Below the pieces are notes generated by a model that saw only the letters and a program-made list of their open reading frames with translations, did not search any database and was not told the DNA's origin. From NCBI GenBank assembly GCA_947168935.1, contig CAMVNV010000003.1, positions 1-60,002 of the forward strand: DNA of 60,002 nt. Reading direction: 5' to 3'. Shown in pieces: positions 56,936-60,002 of this stretch. The stretch is from an uncultured Butyrivibrio sp. (GTDB taxonomy: Bacteria; Bacillota; Clostridia; Lachnospirales; Lachnospiraceae). Both the position numbers and the translations under genes were made by a program. Position 1 is the stretch's first letter. Each line of letters opens with the position of its first letter.

Positions 56936-58777
56936 TTATTCTGCAGATACGATGTAGTAATAAACTGGCTGTCCACCTGGCTGAAGCTCGATATCGCAGT
57001 TAGGATATTCGTTAGCTACGCGCTTTCTGAGGTTTTCAGCTGTCTCTTCGTCTACATCAGCTCCGTAATAGATACTGATAAGCTCAAGCTCATCTGACAT
57101 AAGACCCTTAAGCATATCGAAGGTTACATCTTCCATCTTCTGACCAACAGAGATGATTCCGTCATCACCGATTCCCATGTAGTCACCTTCATGGATCTGC
57201 TTGTCATCGATTACTGTATCACGAACAGCATATGTAACTTCACCTGTGTGTACGCCGCCGATAGCTTCTACCATAGTCTCCTGATTCTCTTCAGCAGACA
57301 TATCAGGTATGAAGTTGATAACAGCTGTAACACCCTGAGGAACTGTCTTAGTAGGAATTACGATAACTTCCTTGTCCTCTGAAAGGTCTCTAGCCTGGTT
57401 AGCTGCCATGATGATGTTCTTGTTGTTAGGAAGAACAAATACTGTCTTGGCATTAACGTGCTCGATTGCTGTAAGTATATCGTCAGTACTTGGATTCATA
57501 GTCTGTCCACCGCTGATAACTTCATCAACGCCAAGGCCCTTGAACAGTTCTGTAAGTCCGTCACCGGCACAAACTGCAACAAATCCAAATTCTGCAGGTT
57601 CAGCAGCAGGCTCTTTAGATGCACCGGCATCCATTGATCCGTAAGCTTCACCCTTATCATCGCCCCATTTTGCAGCGTCGTTAAGAACTGCATCAATGTG
57701 CACTCCTGAAACCTTGATCTCTCCATCAGGATATTCGAACTCAGCAGCCTGAGGAATTGTACGCTCAGCCATTCCTGAGATTTCCTGATCGATCTCATCT
57801 ACAGTTCCGTTCTCGTTCATGTGGAAGAGCTTCTCACGATGCTCCATACGCATGTTATCAACCTTCATGTTAGAAAGCTGACCAAGAAGAAGGGCTTTCT
57901 GAATAGCAAGACCAGGATCATTGGTGTGTACGTGGATCTTACAGATCTCGTCGTCTGCAACCATTACGATACTGTCACCGATATCTCCAAGGAACTTTCT
58001 GAAATCAGATTCCTGTTTGGAATTAAGCTCTCTCTTTAAGAGAATTACGAACTCTGTACAGTAACCGAACTTGATCTCTGTAGGAGCTTCCTTAGATACC
58101 ATCTGCTTAGGAGCTACAGGAGCTTCATCTACGGATACAGGAGTAAGATCAATCTCTTCTCCAAGAAGTCCGCTCATAGCGCCCTTAAGTACCTGTACAA
58201 GTCCTTCTCCGCCTGAATCTACAACGCCTGCCTGTTTAAGAACAGGAAGCATCTCAGGTGTCTTATCAAGAACTTCATCTGCATACTTGATAACTTCTTC
58301 TGCAAACTTCTCAATATCTGTTTCGCCGGCACTAGCTACTTCTCTAGCTTTGTCGCCTGCGCCCTTAGCTACTGTAAGGATTGTTCCTTCCTTAGGCTTC
58401 ATTACAGCCTTATATGCTGTCTCTACAGCCTTATCAAAAGCATCGGCAAGAATCTGAACATCAATTTCCTCGTGCTCTTTAAGTCCCTTTGTAAGTCCTC
58501 TTAAAAGCTGTGACAGGATAACGCCTGAATTACCTCTGGCTCCGCGAAGAGATCCTGATGAGATAGCCTTACATACTGCAGCCATATCGCTCTGGTCACA
58601 TTCCTGAACTTCCTTAGCTGCAGCCATGATAGTCATAGTCATATTTGTTCCTGTATCACCGTCCGGTACAGGGAAAACGTTCAACTGGTTGATCCATTCT
58701 TTTTTAGCTTCAAGGTTCTTTGCGCCTGCAAGAAACATTCTTGCGACCATTCTTGAATCAATACTACTTGTACTCAA
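56936..58777 (-). CDS. DAK2-domain (YloV/FakA-like) protein
   Basis: NVFPVPDGDTGTNMTMT; LRGARGNSGVILSQLLRG; GVVDSGGEGLVQVL. Confidence 0.94.
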   Translation of the reverse strand: MSTSSIDSRMVARMFLAGAKNLEAKKEWINQLNVFPVPDGDTGTNMTMTIMAAAKEVQECDQSDMAAVCKAISSGSLRGARGNSGVILSQLLRGLTKGLKEHEEIDVQILADAFDKAVETAYKAVMKPKEGTILTVAKGAGDKAREVASAGETDIEKFAEEVIKYADEVLDKTPEMLPVLKQAGVVDSGGEGLVQVLKGAMSGLLGEEIDLTPVSVDEAPVAPKQMVSKEAPTEIKFGYCTEFVILLKRELNSKQESDFRKFLGDIGDSIVMVADDEICKIHVHTNDPGLAIQKALLLGQLSNMKVDNMRMEHREKLFHMNENGTVDEIDQEISGMAERTIPQAAEFEYPDGEIKVSGVHIDAVLNDAAKWGDDKGEAYGSMDAGASKEPAAEPAEFGFVAVCAGDGLTELFKGLGVDEVISGGQTMNPSTDDILTAIEHVNAKTVFVLPNNKNIIMAANQARDLSEDKEVIVIPTKTVPQGVTAVINFIPDMSAEENQETMVEAIGGVHTGEVTYAVRDTVIDDKQIHEGDYMGIGDDGIISVGQKMEDVTFDMLKGLMSDELELISIYYGADVDEETAENLRKRVANEYPNCDIELQPGGQPVYYYIVSAE

Positions 58778-58802
58778 GCTGGGTTCCTCCTACACAAGTC
58801 GA

Positions 58803-59165
58803 TCAGTCGATAACTCGAACACCTTCGACATAAATATTGATCTTCTCTATTTCTAGTCCTGTAAATTCTTCAACCTTATACTTTACAGAGTCGATAAGGT
58901 TGTCTGCCACAGCAGAAATACTTACACCGTAAGCAATAATAACGTGGAAATTAAGCACAAGCTTCTTGTTCTGGTTAAGCTCTACGTTGATACCCTTAGT
59001 CATGTTATCAGAACGAAGAAGACTTACCAGTCCATCTCTTATACTAACGTTAGCCATGCCAACAATTCCGAAGCATTCCATTGCAACAGTTCCGGCATAT
59101 TGAGCTATAACCTCGTTGTCTATGGAAATATTGCCCATATGTGTATTCAATGATGAAGCCTTCAT
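58803..59165 (-). CDS. Asp23/Gls24-family envelope stress protein
   Basis: ISIDNEVIAQYAGTVAMECFGIVGMANVSIRDGL. Confidence 0.92.
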   Translation of the reverse strand: MKASSLNTHMGNISIDNEVIAQYAGTVAMECFGIVGMANVSIRDGLVSLLRSDNMTKGINVELNQNKKLVLNFHVIIAYGVSISAVADNLIDSVKYKVEEFTGLEIEKINIYVEGVRVID

Positions 59166-59231
59166 TGGTTGTCCTCCTTGTTTAATGGCATTTTTATTCC
59201 GCATGGATACTAGCATTATATGACAGGATTG

Positions 59232-59272
59232 ACAAAAAATAAAGCGCTTCCCCGTAAAAAAGAAGCGCTTCC
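59232..59272 (-). terminator. Terminator downstream of rpmB
   Basis: GAAGCGCTT/AAGCGCTTC inverted repeat followed by TATTTTTT on the minus strand. Confidence 0.75.
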
Positions 59273-59291
59273 GTGTCATTCTCAGAAATAA

Positions 59292-59477
59292 TTAAGCTCT
59301 CTCAACAGCATTTGATCTGAGGCAGCTGGTGCATACATTCATTCTGCGTGTAGATCCATTGATCTTAACTGCAACGCGCTGAACATTTGCATTCCATATT
59401 CTGTTAGATCTTCTATGGGAATGGCTTACGTTGTTACCGAAATGAACGCCCTTGCCACATACTTCACACTTTGCCAT
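59292..59477 (-). CDS. rpmB: 50S ribosomal protein L28
   Basis: [40 protein letters not shown]. Confidence 0.96.
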   Translation of the reverse strand: MAKCEVCGKGVHFGNNVSHSHRRSNRIWNANVQRVAVKINGSTRRMNVCTSCLRSNAVERA

Positions 59478-59684
59478 CTTAACACCTCCTGTAAAACTAT
59501 GTTAACTAATGATAATTTTAAATTAAAATCACATCCATGTACGCATCAAAACAACATTTAATGTCGTTTTATGCAGTCGCAACAGTGATACTATATCAAA
59601 ACATTTGGGTTTTTGCAAGAAGAATTTTAATTTTGATAGCATTTTTTTAAAAAAATGCGCCAAAACCCGCCATTTTCACTGGCT

Positions 59685-60002
59685 TTAATTCTCAGAAGCT
59701 TCTTCACCCATGGCTTCATCCATCTCCTGCTTAAGTTTTGAATACTCAATATTAAGCCATTGAACGAGTTCATCATCACCGTTCATGTTGTCCGGATGAA
59801 ATATCTTCATAAGAGCTTTATATCTTTTTTTCAGGGAAAGAGGTGTATCTGCTCCCTTAAACAATACGTTCATAAGGCCAGCAGACTGCTCCTGGAGTCT
59901 CTCATCAGCATTAGCGATATCCTCCTGCAGCATCATCCTTTCCTGAGCTATTCTCTTTTTCTCGATCTCAAGAGATTTGCGGTCATTACTTAACTTGTCA
60001 TA
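59685..60002 (-). CDS. J-domain-like protein, truncated by window edge
   Basis: KKRYKALMKIFHPDNMNGDDELVQWLNIEYSKLKQ; frame stays open to the window end (YDKLSNDRKSLEIEKKRIAQERMMLQ). Confidence 0.7.
   Translation of the reverse strand, partial: YDKLSNDRKSLEIEKKRIAQERMMLQEDIANADERLQEQSAGLMNVLFKGADTPLSLKKRYKALMKIFHPDNMNGDDELVQWLNIEYSKLKQEMDEAMGEEASEN

Noticed and set aside
58071-58457. Plus-strand ORF of 128 aa, Ser/Ala-rich
   Set aside because: Antisense to the DAK2 gene; low complexity reflecting the sense codons.
1-60002. tRNA, rRNA, CRISPR arrays, T-box or common metabolite riboswitches
   Set aside because: No convincing cloverleaf, rRNA, CRISPR or known riboswitch consensus was recognised by eye; tRNAscan-SE and Infernal would be needed to exclude them.

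Overview
The gene content fits a 60 kb chromosomal segment of a Clostridia/Lachnospiraceae-type bacterium (inference; no search was run). Most genes lie on the minus strand. From left to right: a frameshifted HTH gene and an IS30-family transposase; a signalling and secretion block (two paralogous membrane GGDEF proteins, amino-acid ABC transporter, secreted proteins, STAS protein, hybrid histidine kinase, tyrosine recombinase); the conserved rplU-prp-rpmA-obgE-yhbY-nadD-yqeK-rsfS cluster; an RNase G/TIGR03936/TIGR03960 cluster; an ArsR-permease-thioredoxin cluster; an accessory region of immunity-like genes and gene remnants (about 30.3-36.1 kb); a his gene cluster with a split hisD; and housekeeping genes (recU, pseudouridine synthases, amidase, coaD, rsmD, a type IIA topoisomerase pair, degV, recG, DAK2/Asp23, rpmB). 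The most interesting signal is intergenic. There are three families of dispersed structured repeats whose stem sequences change between copies while base-pairing is kept: (i) a ~58-bp unit with locus-specific arms repeated as arm/anti-arm/arm (13.2, 15.8, 46.4 kb); (ii) a ~160-bp three-hairpin element (16.6, 28.5 and, partly, 56.5 kb); (iii) long palindromes sharing an AGCGAAAG(TACAG)CGTG motif (14.6, 26.1, 28.2 kb). Coordinates follow the supplied ORF track unless a better start was evident; family assignments come from recognised motifs only.
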